Below, in pieces: positions 17,357 to 26,610 of a DNA stretch of 44,124 nt. The stretch spans positions 1 to 44,124 of the forward strand of contig JADHUC010000059.1 of NCBI GenBank assembly GCA_016784735.1. Reading direction: 5' to 3'. The translations under genes were made by a program, and so were the position numbers. Every line of letters starts with the position of its first letter. Position 1 is the stretch's first letter. The notes under the pieces are model-generated. The model searched no databases. It was not told the origin of the DNA and worked only from the letters and a program-made list of their open reading frames with translations. The stretch comes from Pirellulaceae bacterium (GTDB lineage: Bacteria; Planctomycetota; Planctomycetia; Pirellulales; Pirellulaceae).

Positions 17357-19552
17357 TCAGCGTTCTTGCGGCTGCTTGTCTTCTGACGCGTTAACGAAGG
17401 CGGATAGCAGGCCCTCGGCTCTCTTCTGTTCATCGACCTCAGTGAATACCCGCCAGCAGTTGCGTCGCCGTAACAACTCATATGCTTCCGTCACCGCCCG
17501 ATAGGTTCGGCCAGCTTCCTCTTCGGATGCGGGAACCCCGCCGCCTCGGAGCGGATTGATCAATGTCACGTTCTTCGGCGCAAGTGCCTGGTAGACCTGC
17601 GGAAGGTCGAAGTTCTCCAGCACGCCGGGCACCATGATCTTGTGTCGATAGGCCGGCACCTTGACCGTGACGATACTCTCGAAGCATAGCAGCGGCTCCT
17701 CCAAGACCAACCCAGTGACGTTGTCCTCCAGCGTGGCTGCAAGAACAGCGCACAGAGCACTGACGCCTTGCGCCCAGATAGTTACACCATCGGCGCCTGC
17801 CTGTGGCTGTGACAGCCAGTTCAGCATGAACAGCACATCGGCAACACGCTGGGAGAAGATCGGTTTTCCCGCCAGGAAATCCCAGAACTTTCCTTCCTGT
17901 CCCGGCGCCGTTTCACCCATGCCGCGCAAGTCGACGGCAAGAATCCGATACCCTTCGGTGCGTACAAGACGATCAAGGATCGCCTCCTGGGCAAGGTTGG
18001 TCTTGCCGTCGTCGTGAAGGTACAGAATGACGGGACTCCGCGCGGGGGCAGTCGCGGTTTCGACCCTGATCCCCGGCAAGACAATGCCTTTCTCCGGTCT
18101 TAGGACGATCGGAGTGAGTTTCAGATCACCAGACAATCTGCTCGCCTTTACTTCGACCTCTGAGACTTGGGGCTGGTGCGGCAAGTCAAACTCAATCAGG
18201 CCCTGCAAACGCTTCTTGTGTTTGACGAGGTCCGATTCGCTTTCGACCGGTGCCCAGGAAGGTCGATGCTTCTGCAGATATTCGAGGATCAATGCGTGAG
18301 GCTGCCTGCTTTGCCCGTCGGCATAGACGTTGCCTTGCGGCGTGCTCCAGGTATCCCGTTCGTCTTCTACGGGAAAATCCCCTTCACGATTGTCAGCTGC
18401 ATCGCCCCCCATCCACTTCAACATCCAGGCATAGGCGAGCTCACGCTGCTCTAAGTTGTATCCGTGCGGAGCCTGGATCATTGTCGTTTGGAATTTCTCA
18501 GGCTCGCCGTGAGCTGCGTACGCTTTGTCGAGCCAGGCGCTCAGTTCCCAGACGCCTGCCATCGGATTAAGTGTGTCTTCGCTGGTGGCGTTGATCTGCA
18601 GTGGCTTCGGCACTTGGCAGAACAGCGGATCTCCGCGCGGGTCGATTCCTGCGGCAAAGGCGCTGAAGAACACCTGTTCGTGATCGGTGGCCAGATTGGC
18701 GTGGACCCGATGCGACCAGGTATTCGGATTACACGCCGGCACAGCCACCGTGATCCGTGGCTCGAACGGCAGCACGTAGGTGGTCATCATGCCGCCGCCG
18801 GAACAACCCGTGCAGGCAATCCGCTCCGGATCGACGTCCGGCCGGGATACCAGGTAGTCCACCGCCCGGATGGCGTCCCAGACCATGAGACTGAACACGT
18901 GCGTGCCGGCCAGAAAAGCCTGTGTGCCGATGATTTGGTGGGCGTTGCCCGGAGGCCGTCCGGCGCGTGCGTAGTCGGGTACCTGCCTTTCTCCCTGGCC
19001 GATGGCGTCGATCGTGAGGGCGATGAAACCCTTGCGCGCCTGGGCAATGCCGCGCCTCTGGACCTTATCGGTCGCTTTGCCGGCCGGCGAATGTCCGATC
19101 ACGTTCAGGACCGCCGGCCTTCGACCCTCGTAGCCTTTTGGCAGATGAAGATTGGCGCTGACCAAAAAGCCCGGCCGGCTTTCGAACAGAATCTTCTGCA
19201 CCGAGTATTCTGGCCGTTCAATGGTGCCAGTCACTCGGACATTCAGCGGCGTACGTTCCGGGAACGGGCCGGTCCAGTCCGACATCGACCGCCGGATCAC
19301 ATCAGCGTGTCGGTTCCAGTCCTGTGCGGTCTTCAACTTCGCCAGAGTCGCATTGCGCCGGGCAAACTGCTCGTCGACCAGGGCCGTCAGGTAGTCCCTC
19401 ATCATCGTTTTGCGAGGATTGTCCAGTACGGTCAGGTCTTTGGCGGTCAACTCGCTCTGCGCTGCCAAGACGCGACCGGTCATCGACAACAGCAACCAAC
19501 ACAGCAGCACTCGTACCGCTTTCCTCCAACCATTCCCATCATTCGCGCTCAT
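17357..19552 (-). CDS. Secreted tandem alpha/beta hydrolase (acetyl xylan esterase-like)
   Basis: The start at 19552 is chosen because GGGAGA lies upstream and a clear signal peptide follows (VRVLLCWLLLSMTGRVLAA); the open frame extends 267 bp further, into the 3' end of carB, with no support. The first domain holds the nucleophile elbow GCSGGGMM near residue 246, preceded by DAIRAVDYLVSRPDVDPERIACT, typical of AXE1/acetyl xylan esterase-like hydrolases. A second alpha/beta-hydrolase-like unit from about residue 500 has PVILYLHDDG, GYRILAVDLRGMGET and a modified elbow WAQGVSALC near 595-603. Two hydrolase units in one exported chain are unusual. It probably removes acyl groups for the glycosidase fusion encoded 15 bp downstream. 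Confidence 0.86.
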   Translation of the reverse strand: MSANDGNGWRKAVRVLLCWLLLSMTGRVLAAQSELTAKDLTVLDNPRKTMMRDYLTALVDEQFARRNATLAKLKTAQDWNRHADVIRRSMSDWTGPFPERTPLNVRVTGTIERPEYSVQKILFESRPGFLVSANLHLPKGYEGRRPAVLNVIGHSPAGKATDKVQRRGIAQARKGFIALTIDAIGQGERQVPDYARAGRPPGNAHQIIGTQAFLAGTHVFSLMVWDAIRAVDYLVSRPDVDPERIACTGCSGGGMMTTYVLPFEPRITVAVPACNPNTWSHRVHANLATDHEQVFFSAFAAGIDPRGDPLFCQVPKPLQINATSEDTLNPMAGVWELSAWLDKAYAAHGEPEKFQTTMIQAPHGYNLEQRELAYAWMLKWMGGDAADNREGDFPVEDERDTWSTPQGNVYADGQSRQPHALILEYLQKHRPSWAPVESESDLVKHKKRLQGLIEFDLPHQPQVSEVEVKASRLSGDLKLTPIVLRPEKGIVLPGIRVETATAPARSPVILYLHDDGKTNLAQEAILDRLVRTEGYRILAVDLRGMGETAPGQEGKFWDFLAGKPIFSQRVADVLFMLNWLSQPQAGADGVTIWAQGVSALCAVLAATLEDNVTGLVLEEPLLCFESIVTVKVPAYRHKIMVPGVLENFDLPQVYQALAPKNVTLINPLRGGGVPASEEEAGRTYRAVTEAYELLRRRNCWRVFTEVDEQKRAEGLLSAFVNASEDKQPQER

Positions 19553-19617
19553 CGCAAGTCTCCCGTGGACGTAACGTCGTTTCGGTCCCGCGCCAGTGTA
19601 GAACTCCACCAACAAGA

Positions 19618-19636
19618 CTGCCATCAAGTATGGCAG
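19618..19636. other. Hairpin downstream of carB
   Basis: Arms CTGCCAT (19618-19624) and ATGGCAG (19630-19636) enclose a 5-base loop. It lies about 57 bp past the carB stop. On the minus strand a weak T-rich stretch (TCTTGTT) follows, so it could be a poor terminator. Stem and loop recall the four-hairpin array near 11.2 kb, but no tail is conserved. Confidence 0.3.
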
Positions 19637-19692
19637 CAAATAGCGGGTTTCTCCACCAGTCGGAGATTCGGAAGCAGTGGGGACGGGGCCGC

Positions 19693-22600
19693 TCAGGCGC
19701 CTTCGACGACTGGCATTGATGGAAAGCGATCTTGGAGGGCCTGGACGGTCATTCCTTCTTCGCGCAGCGCTTCCATGGCCTTTACGACCGCCTCGGCCGC
19801 CTGAATGGTGGTGATGCAAGAGACGCCGTGCTGGACGGCGGCGGCGCGAATACGGCCTTCGTCCGTTCGCGCGCCTTTGCCGCTGGGCGTGTTCATCACC
19901 AGGCCGATGTGGCCGTCGATCATGTGGTCGATCAGATTGGGATGGCCTTCGGCGATCTTTTTCACGCGTTGGACGGGAATTCCCGATTGCTCCAAACGGC
20001 GAGCCGTGCCCTCGGTGGCGATCAACTCGAAGCCCAACGCCGACAAACGCCAGGCCAACCCGACAAGCTGCTCTTTATGGCGAGCCGCGACGCTCAAGAA
20101 GATCTTTCCCTGCTCGGGCGGCAGTACTACGCCCGCAGCGAGCTGACTCTTGGCAAAGGCAATGGAGAACCGCTCGCTAATGCCCATCACTTCGCCCGTG
20201 CTGCGCATTTCGGGCCCTAACACGATGTCGACGCCGACGAATTTGCGGAACGGGAACACGCTTTCCTTGATCGACACGTGTGCCGGGATCGGCTCGCGAT
20301 CGACGCCCAGTTCCGCTAACGTCATGCCGGCCATCACTTTGGCAGCTAGTTTTGCGACGGGTACGCCGGTCGCTTTGGCCACAAACGGTACGGTTCGACT
20401 GGCCCGCGGGTTGACCTCCAGGACGTACACGTTGATCCGCCCGTCTTCTTTCTTGACCGCGAATTGGACGTTCATCAGCCCGACCACCTTCAGGTATTTG
20501 GCCATCGCGTGGGTGGCTTCGCGAATTTCCTGTACGACCGGTCCCGGCAGACTGTAGGGCGGAATCGAGCATGCCGAGTCGCCCGAATGGACGCCGGCTT
20601 CCTCGATATGTTCCATGATGCCCATGACGTAGACATCGCGCCCGTCGCTGATCGCGTCGACGTCCACCTCGGTGGCGTCTTCCAGGAATTTGTCGATCAA
20701 CACCGGCTGGCCTTCCGACGCGATGAACGCCTCGGCGACGTAACGTTCGAACTGCTTCTGGTCGTAGCAGATCTCCATGGCTCGGCCACCAAGCACAAAG
20801 CTGGGGCGGACCAGGACGGGGTATCCCACCTTGGTCACTTCGTCTAACGCCTGGTTCATGTTGACGGCGATGCCGTTGGCTGGCTGCTTCAGATTCAGCT
20901 CGTGCAGCAGCTTCTGGAATTTCTCACGATCCTCGGCAGCTTCGATCGTATCCACGCTGGTGCCAATGATCGGCACGCCCGCCGAGTCCAGAGCGCGAGC
21001 CAGATTTAACGGCGTTTGACCGCCGAACTGAACAATCACGCCGTCGGGCTGCACGCGATCGAAGATGTTCAAGACGTCTTCGGTCGTCAGCGGTTCGAAG
21101 AACAACAAGTCGCTCGTGTCGTAGTCGGTGCTGACCGTCTCGGGGTTCGAGTTGACCATGATCGACTCGATCCCCATTTCGCGCAAAGCGAAACTGGCAT
21201 GACAGCAGCAGTAGTCGAATTCGATGCCCTGACCAATGCGATTCGGCCCGCCGCCCAGAATCATAATGCGTTTCTTGCCCGGTTGTTTGGGCGGCGTTTC
21301 GTCTTCGTCTTCGTAGGTCGAGTAGTAGTACGGCGTGTATGCTTCGAATTCCGCGGCGCAGGTATCGACTGATTTGAACGTGGCCACGATGCCGCGGGCC
21401 TTGCGATGCTCGCGGATGCCCAAGTCGCTGGAATGCCACAGCGTGGCCAATTGGCGATCCGAGAATCCGAACTGTTTCGCCTTTTTCAGCAAGGCGTCGT
21501 CCACATCGGCGATGTCATTGTACCCGCGCAGTTCTTCTTCCAGCTCGACGATCTCCGCCAGTTGGTCCAGGAACCACGGATCGATGGCGGTCAGTTCGTG
21601 GATCTCGTCGATCGACATGCCACTCTTCAGGGCGTAGCGAAGGTGCCAGACACGTTGGTCATTGGGTATGGACAGCTTCGCTCGGATCTCGTCTTCGCTG
21701 GGCTGGTCTGGCGTTCCCCACAGATCCTTGCCGTCGCAGCCAAAACCGAAACTGCCGACTTCCAGGCCACGCAACGCCTTCTGGAACGACTCTTTGAAGG
21801 TCCGTCCGATGGCCATGGTCTCGCCCACGCTTTTCATCTGCGTCGTCAGCGTCGCATCGGCCTCGGCGAATTTTTCGAAGGCGAAGCGAGGCACCTTCGT
21901 AACCACATAGTCGATCGTCGGTTCGAAACAGGCTTTCGTCTTTCGCGTGATATCATTCGGCAATTCGTGCAGCCGGTAACCGACGGCCAGTTTGGCGGCA
22001 ATCTTGGCGATGGGAAAACCCGTGGCCTTCGAGGCCAGCGCGCTGGAACGGCTGACGCGGGGGTTCATCTCGATCACGACCATGCGGCCCGTATCCGGAT
22101 GGATGGCGAACTGGATGTTCGAACCGCCCGTCTCGACGCCGATCTCGCGGATCACCGCCAGACTAGCGTCGCGCATCCGCTGGTATTCCTTGTCGGTCAG
22201 CGTCTGGGCCGGGGCCACGGTGATAGAATCGCCCGTGTGGACGCCCATGGCGTCGAAGTTCTCGATCGAACAGATGATCACGACATTGTCGTCCAAGTCG
22301 CGCATCACCTCCATTTCGTATTCTTTCCAGCCCAGCACGGATTCCTCGATCAGCACCTCGGTGATGGGCGACTGATCGAGCCCCCGGCGAACGAGCGTGT
22401 CGAACTCGTCCCGGTTGTAGGCCACCGCCGATCCGCTGCCGCCCAAGGTGAAGCTGGGGCGTACGACGCAGGGCAAGCCGGTGTTTTTCACCGCTTCGCG
22501 GGCTTCTTCGATCGTGTGTACGGTCTCGCCAGGACACACCTCCAGGCCGATACTCTCCATGGCTACCTTGAACTGATCGCGTTCTTCGGCCTTGGCGATC

Positions 22601-22965
22601 ACTTTGGCATTGGCGCCGATCATCTTGACGCCGAATTTCTCCAGCACACCATGGCGGTCCAGGTCCATCGCCACGTTCAATCCGGTCTGCCCGCCCAGGG
22701 TCGGAAGTAGCGCATCCGGCCGTTCCTGCTCGATTACCTTGGCCACAACCTCCCAGGTGAGCGGTTCGATGAATGTACGTTGGGCGGTCGCGGGATCGGT
22801 CATAATGGTGGCCGGATTCGAATTGACCAGCACCACCTCGTAGCCTTCCTCGCGCAATGCCTTGCAGGCTTGGGTGCCGGAATAGTCGAATTCGCAGGCC
22901 TGACCAATGACAATCGGCCCGGAGCCGATCAGCAGAATCTTGTGGATATCGTTGCGTCGTGGCAC
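19693..22965 (-). CDS. carB: Carbamoyl-phosphate synthase large subunit
   Basis: A full-length 1090-aa protein starting at GTG 22965. It makes carbamoyl phosphate from bicarbonate, ammonia (from the CarA glutaminase subunit) and two ATP, for pyrimidine and arginine synthesis in the cytoplasm. The two duplicated ATP-grasp halves are evident: [17 protein letters not shown] at the start and [19 protein letters not shown] near residue 570. Each is followed by [16 protein letters not shown] and NPRxSRS/NPRASRT metal/ATP motifs. The C-terminal MGS-like allosteric domain has [17 protein letters not shown] and [13 protein letters not shown]. The carA gene is not in the window, so the subunits are unlinked here. 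Upstream, 23005-23029 can form a hairpin (CGCCCCA/TGGGGCG). Confidence 0.98.
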   Translation of the reverse strand: MPRRNDIHKILLIGSGPIVIGQACEFDYSGTQACKALREEGYEVVLVNSNPATIMTDPATAQRTFIEPLTWEVVAKVIEQERPDALLPTLGGQTGLNVAMDLDRHGVLEKFGVKMIGANAKVIAKAEERDQFKVAMESIGLEVCPGETVHTIEEAREAVKNTGLPCVVRPSFTLGGSGSAVAYNRDEFDTLVRRGLDQSPITEVLIEESVLGWKEYEMEVMRDLDDNVVIICSIENFDAMGVHTGDSITVAPAQTLTDKEYQRMRDASLAVIREIGVETGGSNIQFAIHPDTGRMVVIEMNPRVSRSSALASKATGFPIAKIAAKLAVGYRLHELPNDITRKTKACFEPTIDYVVTKVPRFAFEKFAEADATLTTQMKSVGETMAIGRTFKESFQKALRGLEVGSFGFGCDGKDLWGTPDQPSEDEIRAKLSIPNDQRVWHLRYALKSGMSIDEIHELTAIDPWFLDQLAEIVELEEELRGYNDIADVDDALLKKAKQFGFSDRQLATLWHSSDLGIREHRKARGIVATFKSVDTCAAEFEAYTPYYYSTYEDEDETPPKQPGKKRIMILGGGPNRIGQGIEFDYCCCHASFALREMGIESIMVNSNPETVSTDYDTSDLLFFEPLTTEDVLNIFDRVQPDGVIVQFGGQTPLNLARALDSAGVPIIGTSVDTIEAAEDREKFQKLLHELNLKQPANGIAVNMNQALDEVTKVGYPVLVRPSFVLGGRAMEICYDQKQFERYVAEAFIASEGQPVLIDKFLEDATEVDVDAISDGRDVYVMGIMEHIEEAGVHSGDSACSIPPYSLPGPVVQEIREATHAMAKYLKVVGLMNVQFAVKKEDGRINVYVLEVNPRASRTVPFVAKATGVPVAKLAAKVMAGMTLAELGVDREPIPAHVSIKESVFPFRKFVGVDIVLGPEMRSTGEVMGISERFSIAFAKSQLAAGVVLPPEQGKIFLSVAARHKEQLVGLAWRLSALGFELIATEGTARRLEQSGIPVQRVKKIAEGHPNLIDHMIDGHIGLVMNTPSGKGARTDEGRIRAAAVQHGVSCITTIQAAEAVVKAMEALREEGMTVQALQDRFPSMPVVEGA

Positions 22966-23119
22966 GCTGTTAGTGTTCCTATTTTCCGAAAACCAGAGAT
23001 CTGGCGCCCCAGACGACCCTGGTGGGGCGAGTAAAATTCCCCAAGGTTAACATCACGATAGGCACATCTTCAAGGCCCAAGGATTTGTACTCGTTGGTCT
23101 GCCAAGGCTGGATTTCCCA

Positions 23120-23128
23120 TGATACAAT
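23120..23128 (+). promoter_or_regulatory. Possible extended -10 element (TGATACAAT) for the Uma2 gene
   Basis: TGATACAAT matches the extended -10 form TGnTATAAT in all but one base and lies about 42 bp before the ATG. No good -35 is seen, which extended -10 promoters do not need. Confidence 0.3.
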
Positions 23129-23169
23129 AGCTGTGACCCTTCTCAGACCGCGCAGTGGAGAGAAATCCC

Positions 23170-23745
23170 ATGTCAATTGCTGACCTCAAGACCCGCCACA
23201 CGCCAGAAGACCTGCTGAGTATGCCGGACGGCGGCGGTTACGAGTTGGTGGATGGGCAACTGGTGGAGAAGAACATGAGTACCAAATCGTCCTGGGTAGC
23301 GACAAACCTGTCTCATCGTATCCAGTCTTTCCTGAACGAGCGGCCATTGGGATGGGCATTGACGGAAGCCAGCTATCAATGCTTTGCTGACGACCCCGGA
23401 AAAGTCCGACGCCCCGATGTTTCTTTCATCGGCCATGGCAAGCTTCCCGACGAGGAACTTTCCGATGGGCATTGTCCCGTCGTGCCGGATTTGGCCGCAG
23501 AGGTGATTTCGCCCAACGACACCCAATTCGACGTCTCGGCCAAGGTGGAAGAATACCTCGCAGCCGGCGTTTCGCTGGTTTGGGTTGTCAATCCCAATAC
23601 GCAAACGGTGCAGGTCTACCGCAGGGAGCAAAGCGAAGCCAAGTATCTACACGAGAACGACGAGTTGACCGGCGAAGACGTACTGCCCGGTTTTCGCTGC
23701 CAAGTGCGCGATATCTTTCCGCCTCAGGCCAACACCAAGGACTAA
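23170..23745 (+). CDS. Uma2-family (DUF820) PD-(D/E)XK nuclease-like protein
   Basis: The ATG at 23170 is preferred over the GTG 15 bp upstream because GGAGAG precedes it. The 191-aa protein has the family layout: DLLSMPDGGGYELVDGQLVE near the start, the active-site-like RRPDVSFIG near 82-90, then PDLAAEVISPNDT and KVEEYLAAGVSLVWVVNP. The Asp, Glu and Lys of the PD-(D/E)XK fold are present. These proteins are abundant in cyanobacteria and planctomycetes and their biological role is poorly defined. It is divergent from carB and tail-to-tail, 5 bp apart, with the GH42-like gene. Confidence 0.9.
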   Translation: MSIADLKTRHTPEDLLSMPDGGGYELVDGQLVEKNMSTKSSWVATNLSHRIQSFLNERPLGWALTEASYQCFADDPGKVRRPDVSFIGHGKLPDEELSDGHCPVVPDLAAEVISPNDTQFDVSAKVEEYLAAGVSLVWVVNPNTQTVQVYRREQSEAKYLHENDELTGEDVLPGFRCQVRDIFPPQANTKD

Positions 23746-23750
23746 GAAAG

Positions 23751-26333
23751 TCACTCGAATAGCAGGATGTCGTCCAGACCGAGTTCGACCGTACATCTCA
23801 CTTGATAAGCATTACTGCCGTCTGATTCGGCGTTCTCCTGTGAGAAATCCAGCTTGCCTCTGGATACGGATTGCACGGATTTGACCCGTTTGGGCGTGCG
23901 TAGTGAAACCTCCAACTTCTGGATCGGTTCGTACGTGAAATTGGCCAGCACCAGCGTGGTTCCCGCGTCGGCATCGTAGACACCGGCCTCGACCACCGGA
24001 TGCGACAACTCGACCAGCCTGGACGCACCAGACGCGCCAGCCTGAGAGTTAATCAGTCGGCGGATATCCGCTGGCCATTTCTCTTTCAATTCGGCCGGTA
24101 CGAATTTCGCCTCTTTGATGTAAGCTAGACCCGGGCACGCGCCGATGTAGACCGCTTTTCCTTTGCCGTACGCGTGTGTGACGGCGGCCGGCGCCCCATT
24201 GCGAAACACGCCAGTTGTCTCCGCCGTCGTGGGCTTCAACGCGACTTTCGTCCCGATCACGCCTATTGAGATTGTCATTTCGTCGCTCGAATCATCGGCG
24301 GCTTGGATCTGGTCGATGTACGGCAGATCGTTCAGGGCTCCGCGAATGTGATAGCGGCCTGGCTGTACTTGGGTTGCCACCGATGGTTCAACACCGAAAA
24401 CCGGCGACAGGCCCGCGACCGGTTCGTTGAACTCGTTGCGGCTGCCGGCCGCGCAGGAGCCGTACAAGTACCCGCCTGCCTTGACCCAGGCAGCGATCCG
24501 ACCGGCTGCCGCCTCGCTGATGCAAGGATCGGTCGCGTAAAGCGCGTCGTAACGGTCCAGCCGGCCTGATTCGATGTCCTCTTCGGCCAACATGTCGACC
24601 AAGTACTGATCGTGGACAAGCGAAAGGTAGGTGGCACGCCTTTCTAGCATGTGGACGTAGCCGAACGGCTGCCACAAATCGGACGAGATGCTGTACAACA
24701 GCGCAACTCGCGTCTTGCGCGTTTTCCCCGGCGCGATGATGTGCTCGGCGGCGGCCAGGTTTCGCGTCATGCTGGTGATGCCGTCGTAAGCGCTGCGCAA
24801 GTCCGACCAGTAATTCTCGGTGCTTGTGGCCGTCGGGCCGTAGGTCCAATAGAAGAAGTGCTTGGCACCTTGGCACAGGGCCGATGCGCTCTTCAGCCGC
24901 AGATTCGTCTCGTCGCTGGGCGTGATCCAAGCGATGATGGGCAAGCGTCCGCCGCTGGCGCTGCGGAAGATCGACGATTGAAAGCCCATCAGTTGAAAGC
25001 CCTCCCAGGTATAATTTGGACCATACATGAATTGCAGGCCCATCCAGTCTTCAATGCCAATCATGTCGACGGCCTTCTTGCGGCCAACGTCAAACCAGTC
25101 CGAAGCCAACGGATATCCGCTCCACGCCGGATTGGGCGTCATGCCCATTCCCAGACCGCTTCCCGCAAAGTACGGATGGTCGGCTACCAGCATCGAAGTC
25201 ACGGCGCCGGCAGGAAAATGTCGATGGAACGATTCCGTGTGCCAGCCGACTCGTTCGGTTGCCGCGTGTTGTCGGAACCGCGATGTGTAGTAGAAGGTGC
25301 GTCGGGCCGCTGCTTCGTTCTTCTTCGTACGCTCGCGCAGATCCACTGGCGTCTCGATTGGCTGGACATCTTCCAGACGCCGGACACCCAGGTCGCGAGG
25401 CGCTATCCTCTGTGCAGCCAGCCACGCGCGAAAGTGATCTAGGGCTTTTTCGTTGTCGCCGATCGGCGGTCGGCAGACGATTTCGTCCGAGAAGTTGAAC
25501 GGCACGCCCGGATCAAAGGGCTCCTTGTGTCGCGACGCGTGTTTCTTCATTACTTCGTCTACTTCTTCACGAGTCACCCCAGGGCCGAAACGCACGCCGT
25601 GCGTGTGACCCGGAACACGCAAGTCGAACTTGTCGCGCACTTCCGGCCGCTGGTTGCCCACGACGTTGAAGCCGAGTAAATGGAGCACCTCGGCTTCTTT
25701 CAAGTTCAATTCCTCCCGTTGCGGACCCCAGAAGCTCGTCTGTACGATCAATTGCTTTGGACTGACTCGCTGTCCGCCGCTCGCCTCGCGAGCCCAGCGA
25801 AGACGGCGCTCCGTCATTTCTGCGGCCGTTTCCAGACTGTCCGCATCGCCGCGCAGATCGGGTGAAACCAGGAAACTCGTGAGCGATCCACGAAACGACT
25901 CGCGAAAACGCTTCACCACGTGCTTCGCGTCCGGCGACGTTGCCAACTCGATGACCACCTCGCGGTTTTCCGACGATGGTTCGCACACAAAATCCGCGGT
26001 CACGTTCGGGAATTCGGCCAGACCACCCGAGCGATTAAGCCGACCGTGCAGTCGACCTTCCGCGTGTTTCTTGAGATCAAACCACGGGGTAAACTCCCCC
26101 ACCGCCACACGGTTTGATTTTTCCTTGTCTGCCAGCGCCGGAACCACGGTGCGCTGAAGATACCACGGGCTTTTGTGAATATAGCCGCCAAGCCGCACGT
26201 AGTACTCGCACCCCGTCGGCTTGACTAATTGGAAACGAACGTACACACCCTGGTCGCCATGGCTGGCTCCGGTCACGCAGATAACCGTGGCGATGGCTAG
26301 GAGACACCGGCGGCAAGTGGGGAAAGTACACAT
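23751..26333 (-). CDS. Secreted GH42-like/beta-galactosidase-fold protein
   Basis: An 860-aa exported protein with an N-terminal signal (LLAIATVICVTGASHG). AAGGTGAAACC precedes the ATG. The middle region (about 190-560) looks like a glycosidase-type barrel: FWGPQREELNLKEAEVLHLLGFNVVGN, IEDWMGLQFMYGPNY, LPIIAWITPSDETNLRLKSA, GAKHFFYWTYGPT. It is followed by a class-I glutamine-amidotransferase-like domain as in the trimerisation domain of GH42 enzymes (YDALYATDPCISEAAAGRIAAWVKAGGYLYGS). The C-terminal 100 residues are beta-sandwich-like. No catalytic acid pair could be assigned, so enzymatic activity is not shown. Confidence 0.75.
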   Translation of the reverse strand: MCTFPTCRRCLLAIATVICVTGASHGDQGVYVRFQLVKPTGCEYYVRLGGYIHKSPWYLQRTVVPALADKEKSNRVAVGEFTPWFDLKKHAEGRLHGRLNRSGGLAEFPNVTADFVCEPSSENREVVIELATSPDAKHVVKRFRESFRGSLTSFLVSPDLRGDADSLETAAEMTERRLRWAREASGGQRVSPKQLIVQTSFWGPQREELNLKEAEVLHLLGFNVVGNQRPEVRDKFDLRVPGHTHGVRFGPGVTREEVDEVMKKHASRHKEPFDPGVPFNFSDEIVCRPPIGDNEKALDHFRAWLAAQRIAPRDLGVRRLEDVQPIETPVDLRERTKKNEAAARRTFYYTSRFRQHAATERVGWHTESFHRHFPAGAVTSMLVADHPYFAGSGLGMGMTPNPAWSGYPLASDWFDVGRKKAVDMIGIEDWMGLQFMYGPNYTWEGFQLMGFQSSIFRSASGGRLPIIAWITPSDETNLRLKSASALCQGAKHFFYWTYGPTATSTENYWSDLRSAYDGITSMTRNLAAAEHIIAPGKTRKTRVALLYSISSDLWQPFGYVHMLERRATYLSLVHDQYLVDMLAEEDIESGRLDRYDALYATDPCISEAAAGRIAAWVKAGGYLYGSCAAGSRNEFNEPVAGLSPVFGVEPSVATQVQPGRYHIRGALNDLPYIDQIQAADDSSDEMTISIGVIGTKVALKPTTAETTGVFRNGAPAAVTHAYGKGKAVYIGACPGLAYIKEAKFVPAELKEKWPADIRRLINSQAGASGASRLVELSHPVVEAGVYDADAGTTLVLANFTYEPIQKLEVSLRTPKRVKSVQSVSRGKLDFSQENAESDGSNAYQVRCTVELGLDDILLFE

Positions 26334-26412
26334 GGTTTCACCTTAAGGGAGGATCTGTAACCTGTTTCCCATAAACACGTTAGAGTCTCAGTTTGAGTGG
26401 TGAGCGCGTTTC

Positions 26413-26470
26413 GTGGGGCACGTTTCTAACGTGCCTACTACGCTCCAGGCACGTTGGAAACGTGCCCCAC
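26413..26470. repeat. Palindromic element, GTGGGGCACGTT type, copy 2
   Basis: The element starts GTGGGGCACGTTTCTAACG and ends AACGTGCCCCAC. The outer arms are complementary and each half also folds as GGCACGTT/AACGTGCC. It shares its first 12 bases and the outer CGTGCCCCAC arm with the copy at 8378-8424, but the centre differs. The rest of this divergent gap (26334-26610) shows no gene; a weak TATAAC (near 26551) has no convincing -35. Confidence 0.7.
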
Positions 26471-26610
26471 GTCAGGAAAAACCGCCACGGTGAAGAACTC
26501 TGTCGGGTCACAACGAATAGACACTGATTATGTCAAACGTGCATAGGCGGTATAACTGAGTGTCCTAGAATTAAATGTGCGGGGATCGAGACGCATTTGG
26601 AGCGAGCTAC

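Noticed and set aside
18464..19804. 446-codon open frame opposite the tandem hydrolase
   Set aside because: No domain, composition typical of the antisense of a GC-rich gene, and it covers the stop of carB on the other strand.
21406..22710. 434-codon open frame opposite carB
   Set aside because: carB is certain; this is its antisense shadow.
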